Shown here: piece by piece, positions 47,084-60,650 of the stretch
How positions within the stretch are numbered: position 1 is the stretch's first letter
Layout of the letters: every line of letters starts with the position of its first letter
Source of the DNA: Microcebus murinus
Lineage: Eukaryota; Chordata; Mammalia; Primates; Cheirogaleidae
Assembly: GCF_040939455.1 (NCBI RefSeq)
Contig: NC_134120.1
Span: 56,497,001-56,561,000, forward strand
Direction of reading: 5' to 3'
DNA: 64,000 nucleotides
Translations under genes and position numbers: made by a program
Notes under the pieces: model-generated
Databases searched by the model: none
What the model saw: the letters and a program-made list of their open reading frames with translations, nothing else
What the model was told of the DNA's origin: nothing

Positions 47084-48899
47084 GTTTCTGATGTTATACT
47101 CCTCAAAACCATGGCTAATTAGAGGCATGCCCTAAGATAAAGGCTCTCCCACCTCAGATGAGTCCAGGGCCAGGTGCACAATTTGTGGGCCCCAGTGAAA
47201 AATGAGAATGTAGACTCCTTCAAAAAGCAGGAAAAAGGTGCCACTAAGAGTCCTCCTATATAAAGCTTTTCCTTTCTTTCACAGTCTCTCTCCCGAATTG
47301 CTATAGCACTTATTTGCCATTTAATGTTGTTCTACTTAAAGTTAAAATTACTTACATTATTAGCATGAATTTAACCATAAATATTTATATTCTGCAATGC
47401 CAGTTTTAAATGCAAATATTAGAGTGTTCAACTTATATGCAGAATTATTGAAATCACAGAATTTGGATATTGTAGTTCATACATGCACATGTGTTTTTTT
47501 CTTAGCAAAACAGCTGACACACTGCATGAAACTAACTCAATTGTTTTTATTTCACTTCTTGATGACTCACATTCTACCAACAAACATTCTCTGCCTCTGG
47601 CTTACTGAAAAGTAAGAAAAGACTGAAAAGAAAAGAACCATGAGCTGTCCCTTTCCCCCCGCCTTTCTTTCCATGTCATCATTTTCAGGGTAAGTTTCTG
47701 TATGATGAGGAGGAAACACCAGTAGGAAAGGGTAGTGGTTCTTTGGTTGTTAGTGATTCTTAGAATGTCTTTGCCTTCTTTCCGAATTTGAAGAGATTCT
47801 TGTTCAAAAGGAAAGTGTAACATCTGGGATTGTCACTGCCCCTCCCGCATTCTGTCACAGGTTTAACATGCTTACCTTGAACTCACACATGAGGGGTCCA
47901 CTGGACTTCTGTGCTAAACCGCACCCAGAAGGCCACTTGTGAAGCGAGCTGCAAGAACACTGGACGTGCATATTGCATGCATGCCCCTGGGCCTGTGCAT
48001 GCTCCATTGTCCTGTGGGCTTGACTTGCAAAGCATGAGTTCAAAGATAAAATTATTAAAACTTTTAAGAGAGGAAGAGCAGAGCAGTAAAGCAAGCACAG
48101 GGCCCTCTGAGCCTGGTCCTATGTGTCTTGCCAAGTGGTACACCATAAAGCCAGCTTGGGATGAGTGGGTATTTTTCCCCAGTCACCCATGAAGCCTCTT
48201 CCACTCCAGCCATGTGTTGAGCAGAATCCTTGGAGCAGGCTCACTTGGACTCCTAGCCACATTCCAAGAAGAATTTCAACCTCTCGTATGATTAAAACTT
48301 AGCACAGTCCAACTCCCTGTACCCCTTGGAATCCAACTCTGCAGTTCCTGGTTCTGCTCAAATAACATGTCAAGATTAAAATGTATGTTGTAGGTTTTCC
48401 CTGATACCATGTCTGGGCCCCAGGAAATTGCCTCCTCCTGGTACCTGTTCATGACCCTCCCCCCAAGAATTCCCCAGTCTACCCTTATTCCCCACCACAT
48501 ACACTTACAAGAAACCAGATTTGCACAAACCATTCAGAAAGTTTTTCAATAACCTTATATTTTACATATTTGATAACATAAGTAAACATATAAAAATAAT
48601 TAACATCATTATTATACAAACTAAAGTTTAAAAGGAAACAACAGATTGAGGAGACCATTCACAACATAGGTTGCAGTTGCTATCCATATTGTTTAAATAA
48701 TTCATTAAATTTACCTAGGAGAAAAATAAACTAACACAGGAGAAGATAACTTCACTAAAAACTAAAATTAAAAAAATTAAAACCAAAATGAAGCATAATT
48801 TTTCATCCATTAAATAAATTATTAGTGAATTTAAAATATAATAACCAATGTTGGCAAAATTATGTTAAAATGGAAATATTCATTTCTTGTTTGATCCAA
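47084..48899. other. Flank sequence, nothing recognised
   Basis: Mostly AT-rich. The small frames at 47855-48192 on both strands show no domain. 48550-48900 is very AT-rich. Confidence 0.45.
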
Positions 48900-49240
48900 T
48901 GTATGTTTGAAGACTGCTCTTATAAAAGGCATTTGGGAAAATATGTCCCACTTAAATTCCAGAAATGTATCCAAAAAGATTAATCTGAAGTAGGGAAGAA
49001 ATTTTAGTCATAAAACATTGATAACAGTGGAAAACCTAGAAATTACCTGATTATGTATAAATAGAAAATGAGTAATAAATTTCATACTCTTCTCATAGAG
49101 TAGTATTCAACTATTTTAATTATGACAAATCAGTAGGAAGATGTTTCTGGTAAGGTTAAAAAATTCTATCTAAGCTATGATTACATTACATAAAATGAAG
49201 TATGCTGAACAACTGAATAAATTAATACAGTTTGAGTCAC
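48900..49240 (+). mobile_element. Old L1M/HAL1 fragment
   Basis: 'gcatttgggaaaatatgtcc', 'gataacagtggaaaacctag' and 'gagtagtattcaactatttt' track an old L1 3' region in order. Confidence 0.65.
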
Positions 49241-49362
49241 TTAATGATAGATTGGAACATTTTCATCTTTTTTCTTGGTTTGTAGCAACATTTATATAGC
49301 ATTTCTTGGGTAATCACAATTTTTTGTGTGATTAAGTTCGTATACCACTAAATTTTCTCACA

Positions 49363-49578
49363 GTAATTATATGGTGACACTGATTCATAATTAAGCATAA
49401 GCAAGCTAAATTTAATAAACAGGATTGTTGTAAAAATAAAACAAGAAACACATATATTTAATATATTTAATCTACAAGCTATGAAATGCAAACCAATGTA
49501 ATATAATTATCATTGTTACTATAATTATTAATGTTTTTATTTTTAAGCTATCATCTTTGAGGAGAATTCCCCAACAAA
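49363..49578 (+). repeat. 213-bp duplicated segment, copy B
   Basis: The second copy, same orientation, 2.5 kb to the right of copy A. The match begins after 'tttctcac' and ends at 'ccccaacaa', after which the flanks are unrelated. Confidence 0.9.
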
Positions 49579-51399
49579 TAACTTGTGTAATGCATATTTT
49601 TCCCTGTAAGCCTTTATCCCATTTGTTTTATGCACCAGGAAGGAAAACTCTGTTAGATTTGACAGTTTTGTAGAACCTTAGATGCAGGGACAGTAGCATT
49701 TTGGATATTTCTTTTCTCTGTGGAGTGAGCAATATGTTGCATAAGATAGTTTCTAAGATATGTCAGCATTAATCATTTCAGGAAGAAATTTCGATTCAGA
49801 ATGGAAAAGTAGCACATCTGAGAAGACAGAATGTGAGTGGGGAAATCAGAGAGTCTGGGAGTGTGGTTGCCTCTGTGGCTTCCCTGCTGGGGAGCAAAGA
49901 AACTTTCTGAACTATGGTCTTGCAGCTATAGATACTAAGCATGAATATTAACCCTTATTTCTCAGAGTGACTCTGGGGAGCATATGTACTGTGTGCCATA
50001 AGACTTTGTATAACTGTCACTGTAGAGCTTAGAGACTATGACAAATGGTCTCCACACTCTTTGGATCACACATAAGAAAAAGTTTTTGTGCATATGCTCT
50101 AACATATGAGTAATTGTACACTTAAAAGTTATAAATTATATATATATAGGATTATATATGTTATCTATATTTGGTAATAGTTAAATGTATATGCTTATAT
50201 ATTATATATCACTATCATTACCTAATAAATTAAGGCCCACTACACACTTAGGGCAAGGATCACATCAATGAGACATATTTCAAACATTTCTTGATAGTGT
50301 TAACTTTTTTGTCTAATTCTTGTTAGATCTGATGAAATGATCATTGCATTTATGGAAATGCTACTACTACAGGGGCTTAACCAAACAAGAATTAATTTTC
50401 CTAACATGCCGAATGTGCAGAGCTCCAGAGCACCAGAGCGCCTCCAGCTCAAGCTGGGCTGGTCCTGTCTTTCTGGCATCCTGAGCCACAGATTTTCCTC
50501 CTCATGGTGACTTTCACATGTGTGAGTGTCGTCTGCACCTCTAGTCCCCAGTCTGCTCTCCAAGCTGGAAGAAGAAAACAGTGGGTGACAGAGGCACCGA
50601 ATACTCTCTGATTAGTTAGAATGTTCCAGGCGGCATCCTGAGGGAGAAACTGTAGGTTAAGAGGTTGTCTTTCTTCCCCCTCCCTCCGCCTCCCAACGAC
50701 GTGCTGCCTCGGTCCGGCTAACGTGGCGCGTGAGCTGCACGGAGACCTGCCACGCGCTCCAGGTCTCACAGGGACCAGCAGTTAGATGGGCAGACTGCCG
50801 GCTGGGGCCCTGTCCCCTGCCCACAGCACCTCCAGGACCGCAGGCTCAGCTGGGACTGGCCCTTACCTTCCCACAACACACATCTAAGCATCACTGCATC
50901 TCGGCGGGTCTTGAACGCAGGGCTCTTAAGGAACCAAAAAAATCATTGAGAATGACTGAGCCCGCACTGGGAGGTGTGCGCGTCCCCAACCCCGCACCAC
51001 AAGGCGAGTTCGCCTGCCGTGGGGAATCCCCGCACAAGTCTCTCAACCTCATTAACCTCCTTCCAGCTTCTCTTCGCCGTGAAATCGGGGAGGCTGGGGA
51101 AGCAAGTGCTGCCTCCGCCGCAGAGCCGCGTGCGTGTGGGAGCGGGGGGCAGGCGTTTGCGGTTCTGCGTTCAGAGCCTTTTGTGCACCCGGAAGCTATA
51201 CTGCCCGAGAGCGTTTACTTAAAATTGTGGTTTTTGTTTTCCTTGAAATAAAGAAGAGAAGATGTGAGCAGAGAGAACAGTAAACTTGCAACTGTATAGA
51301 GAGCAAGGATCTGGCCACTCGGGTAAAGGGCTTCAGGAAAGGAAGAAGCCACTTTATCATTTTCCCATAAGTGTGAGCGTTAAGCAGAATGCAGTGACT
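49579..51399. other. Flank sequence, no gene
   Basis: 50135-50215 is a TA-rich low-complexity stretch. 50660-51200 is moderately CpG-rich with overlapping frames (173 codons, 50730-51251 +) but has no recognisable protein. Confidence 0.4.
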
Positions 51400-51510
51400 A
51401 TAATGATGATACCTTGCATTTATCTGGTTCCTTTCTCCTAAGAGCTCAGAGTGCTTCTCAGACATTATCTCATTAATTTGCAGACCATTCCTGGGAGATA
51501 GGTAGGAATG
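51400..51510. repeat. Ancient mammalian repeat
   Basis: 'taccttgcatttatctggtt' and 'cagacattatctcattaatt' follow a widespread old mammalian repeat pattern. Family not certain. Confidence 0.4.
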
Positions 51511-53539
51511 TAGCCAGACAAATTTTCTAGCCTACCATTTTACTAAGAGCCATAGATTGAGATATCCACTCCATGCAAGTCAGCAACCTTCTGTGCAAAC
51601 ATATACTACTGGATTACTTGAGTCACGTGCAAGAAAGATCAATTTGCAGATTCCTGTTATCTTTAAAATAACACATACCTTTCAGAAAGTAAGCTATTGA
51701 AAGAAGTTTTCTTCCTTTATTTCTTGACCAATGAAAGTGTTTATGGCGTTTTTACTTTCAGAAGGAAAATGGGCAACCAGTGAAATTCAGACCTATTCAT
51801 GTATTTAGTATAAATAAACTTGAGGCTTCTCCCTAAGCATGTGGCAATGACTGCATTATGACTGCATTTTGAGGACTAAGCTATAAAATCAACATGAAGC
51901 CGATGAGGTCGGTATGCAAAATCACCTTAAATACAGGAAATACGGCACCAGCCAACATGGTCTGACTACCCCAATTGAAGACATAAACAGATATAAAGAC
52001 AGAACAGGCCAATTCAAAAGAAAAGTACAGAGAGTGGGGAATTATTTACCAGTGGCCAAACACTGTGCAACAGAAAAGGAGGCTTGGTTAATACATTGGC
52101 AGTGTTAGGTCCCATTAGTAAGGCAGTTCCTGCATTTCCTTTGACAAACATCCCTAGGCACAAGGATAAGGTAGTAAAAACATGAGGTCCCAAGACTGGT
52201 AGAGTCTGGGAAATGGACTCCCACAGGGAAGTCAGGTCATGCAGGAAGAAAAGCATGTCAAGACCCGTGAACACTGGCTGCTTAAGGCTGGTTCCCTAGA
52301 AGCAGGCCGAGGGGACGCTGGCACAGTGGCTGATGGAGTGAGGCTCTCAGGAGAACAGGGGTGAGGGAAGTGGGGGAGGGGAGAAAAGCCAGGTAAGGGC
52401 GGGAGTCTGACAGAGATCAGCCTCAGCCTGTCTGCCAGGAGCACTGGAAATGCAATGACATTACGGAGACCCCACTTTGAGACAGGGACATCTGCCCCTT
52501 TGTCAGCCAGTCATTGGCCGTGAGCTGCCCAGGGTGTGTGGTAGAGTCATCATCTTGCAGCAGAGAAACCCCTCCAGCCGCCAGTGCTCCCAGCACCCCG
52601 GCGAGGGGGTGAAGGCGAGGTCCCCAGGACGTCGTCCACTGCGCTGGCTGTGCGCAGTGACCAGACAGGGTAAACACGCTGGTCTCTCCCAGAACATGTG
52701 TTCTGGGGAGTCTTTTTCCTCACTCAGATACATTGCCTTCTCTCTCAATAAACCCATACACAGGCTACCAACAGACGAACTAACAAAACAAAACAATGAG
52801 TCAGCCAATCATGTAAAACAAGGTTTTCAATAAAAGCTGTGAAATTCACTTTATTCTCAAAGTACAGTGGCTGGACTCCTCCTCCTCCTTTTGTCCACTA
52901 GTCTAAACCTTATCCTTCAGTTTAGGGAACCATGCTTGCGAGCATTTGCTATTATAGATACTAACATATTTATACATAATTAGTATATTAAACATAATTA
53001 GTATATTAAATATATGAATATATTTCAGGCACCATCCTGGGCTCTGGGCATACAGTGGTGAGTAATGAAATGAGGGCCCTGTGCCCTGTCCAGGCTGGTG
53101 TAGGGCCCCTAAGAACTCAGCCCCACCCAGCAGAGCATTCCAGGCCCCACAGAGGACGTGCTGGGTCAGAAAGCCAGCACCTTCTCTTGTTTGCATCTCC
53201 TGCAACCCTCATGTCAATTTCCCTGGCCCCACATGGGCAAGGGTGTGCATCAGGGCTGCGTGCACCTCTCGAAAGATCACACAGATGAAATGGGTTGGGC
53301 CATGCTGGTTGAATGTGCTGCAGCCAATCTTCTTCTACAGGGTAGCCCCAATGTGGTTTGACAACCCGTCCTTACAAAGTAGTTGTGAATCCAGGCCAAA
53401 AACAACAGGCATTTATTTCTAATAAAGTTTCTATATTAAAAAGGATTAGAAGTGGGCATTGACATTGGATGAATGCCTTGGACATGAAGCTAAGCAGAAT
53501 GATTAGCTATATGTTCTGATTTCACTCCATATGAATCCA
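51511..53539. other. Flank sequence, nothing firm
   Basis: Short frames overlap on both strands at 52232-52833 and 53055-53422 without domains. 53025-53090 resembles the unnamed repeat seen at 19875. Confidence 0.4.
52974..53009 (+). repeat. Perfect 18-bp tandem duplication
   Basis: acataattagtatattaa occurs twice head-to-tail, followed by a decayed third partial copy. Confidence 0.97.
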
Positions 53540-53632
53540 ACCCTCTTCCTCCTACTGCTCTTTCTCTTCTTTCTCCTCTTCCTCCTCCTCCTCTTCCTCT
53601 TCCTCCTCCTTCTCCTTCCTCCTGTCTTCTCA
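53540..53632. repeat. CT/TCC-rich simple repeat
   Basis: Pyrimidine-only run of ctcctc and cttcct units on the plus strand. Confidence 0.92.
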
Positions 53633-53639
53633 TTCTTGG

Positions 53640-53925
53640 GTTTCAACTTCTGGTCGCCTCCTTAGAGAATCCTTCCCTAACCACCCACTTGTAGGTTTCA
53701 TTCCTTCTTCTTCATGCCCCCGTTAGCCTATTCCTCAGTGTCTTTTTCTTTCTCTTCATAGCACTTAGCACTATTTTGAACTTTGTGTGTATGTGTGCAC
53801 ACGTGTGCTCATTCGTGTCTATTGCTCACAGTAGATTGAAAACCTCACGAGGGCTGGAAACGTGTTTTGTTTATCATTCACATCCAGTTCCCAGCAGAGT
53901 GCCTGACATAGAAACATACTTGCTT
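53640..53925 (+). mobile_element. L2 LINE 3' end, well preserved
   Basis: 'agagaatccttccctaacca', 'ttcttcatgcccccgttagc', 'cttcatagcacttagcacta' and 'agtgcctgacatagaaacat' follow the L2 3'UTR in order. The best L2 match in the window. Confidence 0.9.
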
Positions 53926-53936
53926 ACTGTGTAGGA

Positions 53937-54150
53937 GGCAGTGTGGGGCAGGGTGAGCAGTCGGGGCCTGGAGTTAGTCAGCCTGGGCTTGGATTGTGAA
54001 CTGCCATTATTAGCTATGTGGCCTTCTATCTCTCTAAGCCTCAGTTTCCTCATCAATAAAATGGGGATATTTCTAGCACTGTATTTTTGTGTCATCTTAA
54101 CATTTAAATGGACTTCTTTATGTAAAGTGCTTAGATGATGCACATGGTAT
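53937..54150 (+). mobile_element. MIR SINE, nearly full length
   Basis: Runs from the head ('gtcagcctgggcttggattg') through the core ('gcctcagtttcctcatcaat', 'aaaatggggatat') to 'gtaaagtgcttagatgatgc'. Confidence 0.92.
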
Positions 54151-54294
54151 GAATTAATAGATGTAAGTCATTTTTGTTTCTAGTATGGATCAAGAGATAA
54201 AATCTGCAGAAATCTGTGAAATCCTGTGATAGGAATAGCTGCATTTACATGAAGCAACTGAGTCAGAAGGATGAGCACTGCTCAAACTCACTCA

Positions 54295-54455
54295 TTATTT
54301 TTATTTTTTTAAAGTTGTTAAAATCGACACACAATAACTACATATTATGGGATACATAGTGATGTTGTGATACATATAATGCATAGTGATCAGATCAGGG
54401 TAATTAGCATATCCATCATCTCAAATATTTATCATTTCTTTGTGGTAACAGTCAA
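54295..54455 (-). mobile_element. L1MA 3' end
   Basis: Reverse orientation: 'attatgggatacatagtgat', 'taattagcatatccatcatc', 'aaatatttatcatttctttg'. Confidence 0.85.
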
Positions 54456-55859
54456 TAGCAAAATGTGCATATTTTTTTCCTGAAGCTCTCCAAGTTGTTT
54501 CAGTTTGTTTGCATTTCAATTATCCATGACCATCCTGGAGAGAAATGAGAATGTGAACTCTTGGGGTTCCCAGGTGCACCCCCTGTTGGCAGCACTGCAT
54601 GGGAGCAGCAAGGCAGACCTGGAAGGCTGTGTGGCCCTGCTGAGCAGGCGCGTGTGGCACCGCACCCAGCAGCAAACAGGCTGATCATCACTGAAGCAGG
54701 TGCAGGGACACCACCCTGAAGGGCTTAGCACTCCATGGATGGGGCAGCCACTGCTGCTCACCATAAACGCTAACCTTCCGACAGAGCCCTCATAAGCACA
54801 GACACAAAGGAAATGATTCTTTGCAAACAGGAAAAGAAAAGATTAAGGGAGATAAATTTATTTTTATCATCCAAAAAGAAGAAATCATATTTATTGGAGT
54901 CACAAAGGAAAATATTCCTGCCCATAGACATTTATCATCCAGGAAATCAAACTAGCTCCAGTTAGGTGGATGTCTGCCAAAAGAGAAAACAGAAAATGTG
55001 AGAATTTGCTCACACTAAAACTCATTAAAAGCAATTGATTAGATGGACTATTTTGTCTTCATGAAAGGTGTTCTCATACTTAAGTATGGGTAGAGTTTAG
55101 ATTCTTGATTAGAGAGGCAGCATTTGTGAATTTTAAGAATGAGTGAAATTTAAATAAGATTCCTTGGATGAAAGGCTACTTACTCTTAACCGCTCTGATA
55201 AATACATGTGTCTGAGCCTCACGCATCGCCAGGGTAACGCGAACCCTAACCTGCAGAGCAGGCCGATCACAGCCTTCACAGAAGAGAATATTCAAGGTCA
55301 AGTGAACAAGGAACCCTCACAAATGTGGATCAGGAAGAAGGGGAGGCCATACGTAGAGATGGTCCTCTCTTGTCGTTGCTTAATTCCATTCCATCCTTCT
55401 CCCTGCACAGAGATGCTGAAGCTAAGAGGCTGACCCGTTTAGCTTGAGCTGAGGAAGCAGAGCCAAACCAGGTGAGCTGTGGGTGCCTTAGAGCAGAGAG
55501 TGCTTCCAGCACACAGGCCCAAAAAAGAACCTTGGGGAAACCCCAAGGTTGACCTTGTCCCTGTCCCATTGCTCTAACTTTGGACCCCCACACCTCCTCT
55601 GCCTCCTCTCCCCATCCCACATACTTGCTTGCTGTGCAGAATGTCCTGCTCCACATTAGCTTGTATACTCTTTTTAAAAGCTTTCACCCTTATTAAAAAA
55701 TAAGAAAAAGCCATGTCTCCAGATCAGAATCAGATTTACCAACAGCACCTTCCGATTCCTTTTCAGCTCGTTCTGCCTCTTGCTTTTGGATTTGCCAAAG
55801 CACGTTAGGAAAGAATATTATGAAAAAGAATAGAAAGGACTTCTAAGTACTAATCTGAA
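54456..55859. other. Flank sequence, nothing recognised
   Basis: The frames at 54500-54764 and 55330-55656 (minus) lack features. No repeat call. Confidence 0.45.
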
Positions 55860-56520
55860 GAACTCTCACACATATGATTGAATGAAAAAAGCCAGGGGCA
55901 GAATATGCATATAGAATGGTATGTTCTGTGTATAGAGAGGGCCCTGTAGTCATATTTACAGTATAATAACCAAATGATTCATAAGAAATACAGGTGCTTC
56001 CCCCTAAGAAGGTAGACGTGGGGAGGTAAGGTGGGTGGAACAGGGGTAGGAGTGAGAATTCTCTGTATATGAATTTGATATTATTTGGACTTTGGAACCA
56101 TATAAGTTTATGACATAAAATAGGTTTTAATAAATAAAAACTGTTAAAATTTGTATTTTAAAATTATATCTAAGACTGTATTTTAGTAAACAATTCTAAA
56201 ACAATATAGTTTAGTTTACAGTGGATGACAGTATACTGTTAAGTGAAAAAACAAGGTGTAGAACAATGAATTTGGTCTTTCTTGTATGCTTTGTGAAAGG
56301 AAGGAGAAGCAGCATGCATGTGTTTATATTTACTTATTTATGGAAAAAATGCAGGATGTAAAACTAGAAATTAATGGCAGTGGTTACTTAAAAGTTTTGC
56401 AAGAGGTATGGAGAGAGTAAAATGGAAGTGAGACTTATCCACTTGTACATTTTTACATAATTTTGGTATGTAAACAGAATATCTAAATGTTTTCTATATT
56501 TAAAAAAAGTAAAATTACAT
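55860..56520 (+). mobile_element. Old L1M/HAL1 fragments
   Basis: Two successive pieces (55860-56155, 56195-56520): 'aatgaaaaaagccaggggca', 'taggagtgagaattctctgt' and 'gcagtggttacttaaaagtt', 'gagacttatccacttgtaca'. These look like two copies of the same L1 3' segment in the same direction. Confidence 0.65.
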
Positions 56521-56889
56521 AAAAAGAGATTTTAAAAATCCTAAAACTGAGCACAAATGAACTAAATTCTGTAGGCAATTGATGGTTATGCAGAGAAAAT
56601 AATTATTTTTAGAAATCTTTGAATACAATACTCCAACTATACCTGCTTGTGGGCAAAAAAAACTGCACACTTCTTTCAGTAGGTTATTGTTAATACTGGT
56701 GTTGTAATCTTGAATCTATTTTTGTTTATTGTAGAATTAATAAGAATGAATATTGATGTTATTAGGAGTCAAGAGTTTGTGTAAGAAAAAAAGAGATTCA
56801 AATATAAAATAAAATGATTTAAGAAAAGCAGTAATGCTAAATTTGAATTGGAAGCATAAATATTAGCTCATAATTTGTAAAAATATGTA
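56521..56889. other. AT-rich spacer between L1 relics
   Basis: No feature recognised. Confidence 0.45.
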
Positions 56890-58140
56890 TTTACAGCTCT
56901 CTGAAAAAGTCAAGAAGCAAGGACGCCCCAGTAGCAACTGGCATACATAATGCCATTTCTGACTTTCTAAGGACCTTTTCCCACTAGAAAGAATCCAGAC
57001 CCAGAAGGATGAGGACAACAAAATTACAAGGCAAACTTCTGGTATCTTTTGTCAGAAAGAAAAGGCTCAAAAAATAATGCCACACATGCCAAAATGACCC
57101 ACGGGACAGTTTGAAGGGACCTGCCCTGGCCAGCTTTGGGTTTGAACACTAATAAGAATAATCACTATAGTGGATTTTAACTGACAGAATAAATAAAAAA
57201 CATGAATCCATACTAATATTCAAAAATAAAAAGAAGGGCTAGCAAAAACATTTTTGCCTATATAATAACATGTAAGTAATAATAAATATAAAAAAATAAT
57301 GGAATTTGAAAATCGTCATTTTGCATACACCTCCTCCCCCACACACAAGTTTTTGGAGAACAGGATATTTGCAAATTGATTAAGTATCATTTGGCTGATT
57401 ATTTACTAATTGCAAAAGGAGAAATATACCTTTACAATGGAGTGACCTGGCAGTCATCGCTGTAACCAGTCACCCAATTTCACCTCACTACTGGTGGGAT
57501 AACCTGACGACACAGGCCTCTTGCATGAAGGACCCAGCATCGCCTCTCAAGCGTTTAGATTGAATGTAGTCAAGCCTCTGGACTTAACTACGAGTTCAAA
57601 GGAAATTCAGGGAACAGAGAAGAGTTAAATGTTACCACAAGGAGCCAATCAGACAAATCTAGAACCTGAATGGGCATTTTATGAAACAAAAAGACTAGAT
57701 TCCAGTCTGAAGGGAAGAACAGTGAGTGTTATGTGCAGGAAAGAGTTTCATTGATTAGAAGAGACTAAAACATCATAACAACCAAATGCCACACATGAAC
57801 CTGGATCAGATCTTGGGTCAAAAAAAAGAAAAACCTATAAAAAGGATTCTTGGGGCTTTGGGGAAGACTTAAATATGGATTGAATATTAGATAACATTTT
57901 AAATTAAAGGTTTTTAAATGAGATATAATAATGGTATTATAGGAGAAGGGTCTTATTCTTAGGAGATGCCTGCTGAACTCTTTGGGGTAAAATTTCATGT
58001 CTGCAATTTATTTTCAAATGCTTAATAACAACAAAAATTATGTGTACATGCATATATATTATATATAATACATAATTTTATATGTGTACCCATACATGGA
58101 GAGACACAGGGAGAAGAAACATCTGCACATATAAAATAAA
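56890..58140 (+). mobile_element. Long old L1M 3' portion
   Basis: Over 1.2 kb of co-linear old L1 3'UTR-like sequence ('aggcaaacttctggtatctt', 'gaccctgga'-like 'acctggatcagatcttgg', 'gtcttattcttaggagatgc', 'ttcatgtctgcaatttattt'). No open frame remains. It contains a TA-rich run at 58040-58085. Confidence 0.7.
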
Positions 58141-60484
58141 TGTTAAAAAGTTTTGGATCCACATGGAGGATATGTATTTATTATATTATCCTTTAAACTT
58201 TTTTGTATTTATAAAATTTTGAAAAGGTGGTAAAAAATTGAAGTCTCTCCTTTAATCGTTAAATAATTTTGAAACAATATAAAAACCCAATGCTTTTTCA
58301 TCAAACACATAGAAGATGCTCAATAAATCTACATTGACTCTACGATGTGTCCTTTCAATTTATGTGCAAGTGACAAACTGCTAATGGATTAGATTTTCTG
58401 AGAAAATTATGCCCCATAAATACTTACACTTTAGAAAGCAGTGAAAGCAAAAAGACTTCTCCTTTTTAAACAGATTACATATTATTGTTTATGCATATTT
58501 TTAAATGACTTTCACATTTTTAAGATTTTTCATATGTCAAGGGAAAACTTCTTTTAGCATTTTAAAAATTGAAAAGATTATCTAAAGAGGTTTTTACGAA
58601 GTTTAGGAGAACTATGCTGCAATTTTGAGACTGCATAGCTTGGTATGCACCTGGTATTTTGGTTTGGTAATTACAGAGCTATGCTATTTAACATCATATT
58701 TTTACAGTTTTGTAATTGTATTCTGCTATTCTGCAGCCAAGAAGAAAAGTAGCAAACCATTTTTCATCCCTCCCTTTTCCATAAGGAAAGGAATACAACA
58801 GCAGTGAAGCCATTATATTAAATTAACATAAATCTGTACATTCAAATGAAAACAAAAAGTAAGTCTTACTGGCTTTGAAAGTCCCTTGCTGTAAAATATT
58901 CACATAATTCTCCATCACACTTTTTCCTTTCATCTCCTTTTCTCTCTCCTGTCCCCTTACCAAGTCACAGCTCTCAGTATTTCCTTCACATTCAATTTCT
59001 CTGGAGCAAATTTTCAAAACTGGAAATGTGACAGACAAAAGTGACTGAGATTGTCCCATGAAAAAAGATTGTAGGAAGAACTATTTCTGGGAGTTCAAAG
59101 ACGAATAAGGCTGGGGACACACAGACCCCAGCAGGCACAAGTTTACCTGCCACTTTATCTGCAGCCACATGGACCACCTTCCACTTGTTAGAGAGCAGCT
59201 CTTTGTTCTACTCACTCACCTCCGGCTTCTCCGTCCCCACCTCTCCTTTTCCTCCCTTTTCTTTCCCTCGTTCGCTGCTCCACGGTCACTTTCAGTTCAA
59301 TAAGTAGCATCACTGAGCCCACCGACAGCCCCTGTGCAAAATATCATTACATCATTGCCACCAGAACCTGAGGCCGGTGACTCCCATGACACTCCTCTCA
59401 TCCCCGAGGCCGGCACGCACTCGGAGGCTGTGGCGAGTGACCAGCCTAAGGAAGACAGGCACGCAGAAAAATCTTTGACACGAAAATGCCTTGAAAACTT
59501 CCCTCAGGGTGTCCTATATGCTATGTATAAAAAGGATTAAAGTTCTTTGCAAAGTAAAGGGAACAACATAATCATCTTTGTTACTGTTCTTGTCCTTAAA
59601 ATTGTGTAGGATATCAAATGCAAAGGGAAAATTGCACCATAGTCACGTTAGCCACAAGGGGCAGATACAGAGCTCCAAAACAATTATGAAGTTCCTGCCA
59701 GGCAGAGCTTTAGAAATCTTTGAGTGTAACTGTCAGCACACAGACTCTTTTCCTAATATCCTACACCTGCAATAGCAACTTCTGATTTATAACCTGGGCC
59801 CCAGGCATGTCTTGGCAAGTATCTCCTCAGCCAGAATAGTTAACATTAAGTGTCGATTGGAGTGTTTGCATTTCTCAGGCTTTCACTTGGTAAATTCCAT
59901 GATGATGGCAAAGTCTGTCACCCCTCCTCCTGCAAGATTCTCAGGCTTGCCATCTGAAGTGATTCCTTGTGACTCAGACCATCCCTGGCCCCGCGTCTCC
60001 CACAAAACACATCGGAAGGCAGTGCAGAGTGGAATAGAGCTCCAGAGAGCCGTCGGGTGACAATGCATTTTCCTTGGAACACTCATCCTGAAATAACGTC
60101 TTGAGTGTTCGGGTCAGGCAGTTCCCCTTGGAAGTATCAAACAGGCATTATAGCTTGAAAAATAGAAACACTGGACTGCCCCCAAGACGGAACTGAAAAG
60201 GCACCAAGTTAGCAATACCACAAACCACAAGCAGCCTGCCTCCTTCCCCCTGTCCTGATCTTTTAATTCAATCGTCAGTAATGTGTACAGTGTTCAGAAA
60301 ATACTACATTGTCAACTTTACCAGGGAACTCACATGGGCTGCTGGCCGCCTCGTCCCTTGCCGTCCGCACAGCTCGATGCTATGATCCTCTATGCTGTCG
60401 ATGCTGAAGGATGCGTCTTGCTCAACACTGGGTACTCAGAATACTGGGTGCTATGCAGGCATGCTCAGAAATGTGTTTGTTAGC
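58141..60484. other. Upstream flank, repeat-poor
   Basis: 'agatgctcaataaatctaca' at 58314-58333 is an L2/MIR tail fragment. Otherwise nothing is recognised. Short frames at 59334-59540 and 59812-60086 lack features. Confidence 0.45.
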
Positions 60485-60650
60485 ACAAGGTTTCGTTCAG
60501 TCCTAACAACTCCACAAGGCAGGTGCCCTCATCCCTTGTCGACAGGGGAGGTTATTCAAAGGGCAAGAGATACATGGCCAGGGTCGCACACAGAGGACAG
60601 CACAACCCGTCCCATAGACCTCGCCCATCCTACACTCAAGGAGCTGGATG
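60485..60650 (-). mobile_element. MIR SINE
   Basis: Reverse MIR: 'cctaacaactccacaaggca', 'catggccagggtcgcacaca'. Moderately diverged. Confidence 0.7.

Noticed and set aside
59640..59665. CTCF-like motif 'ccacaaggggcaga'
   Set aside because: Alignment to the consensus is off by one base in the core.
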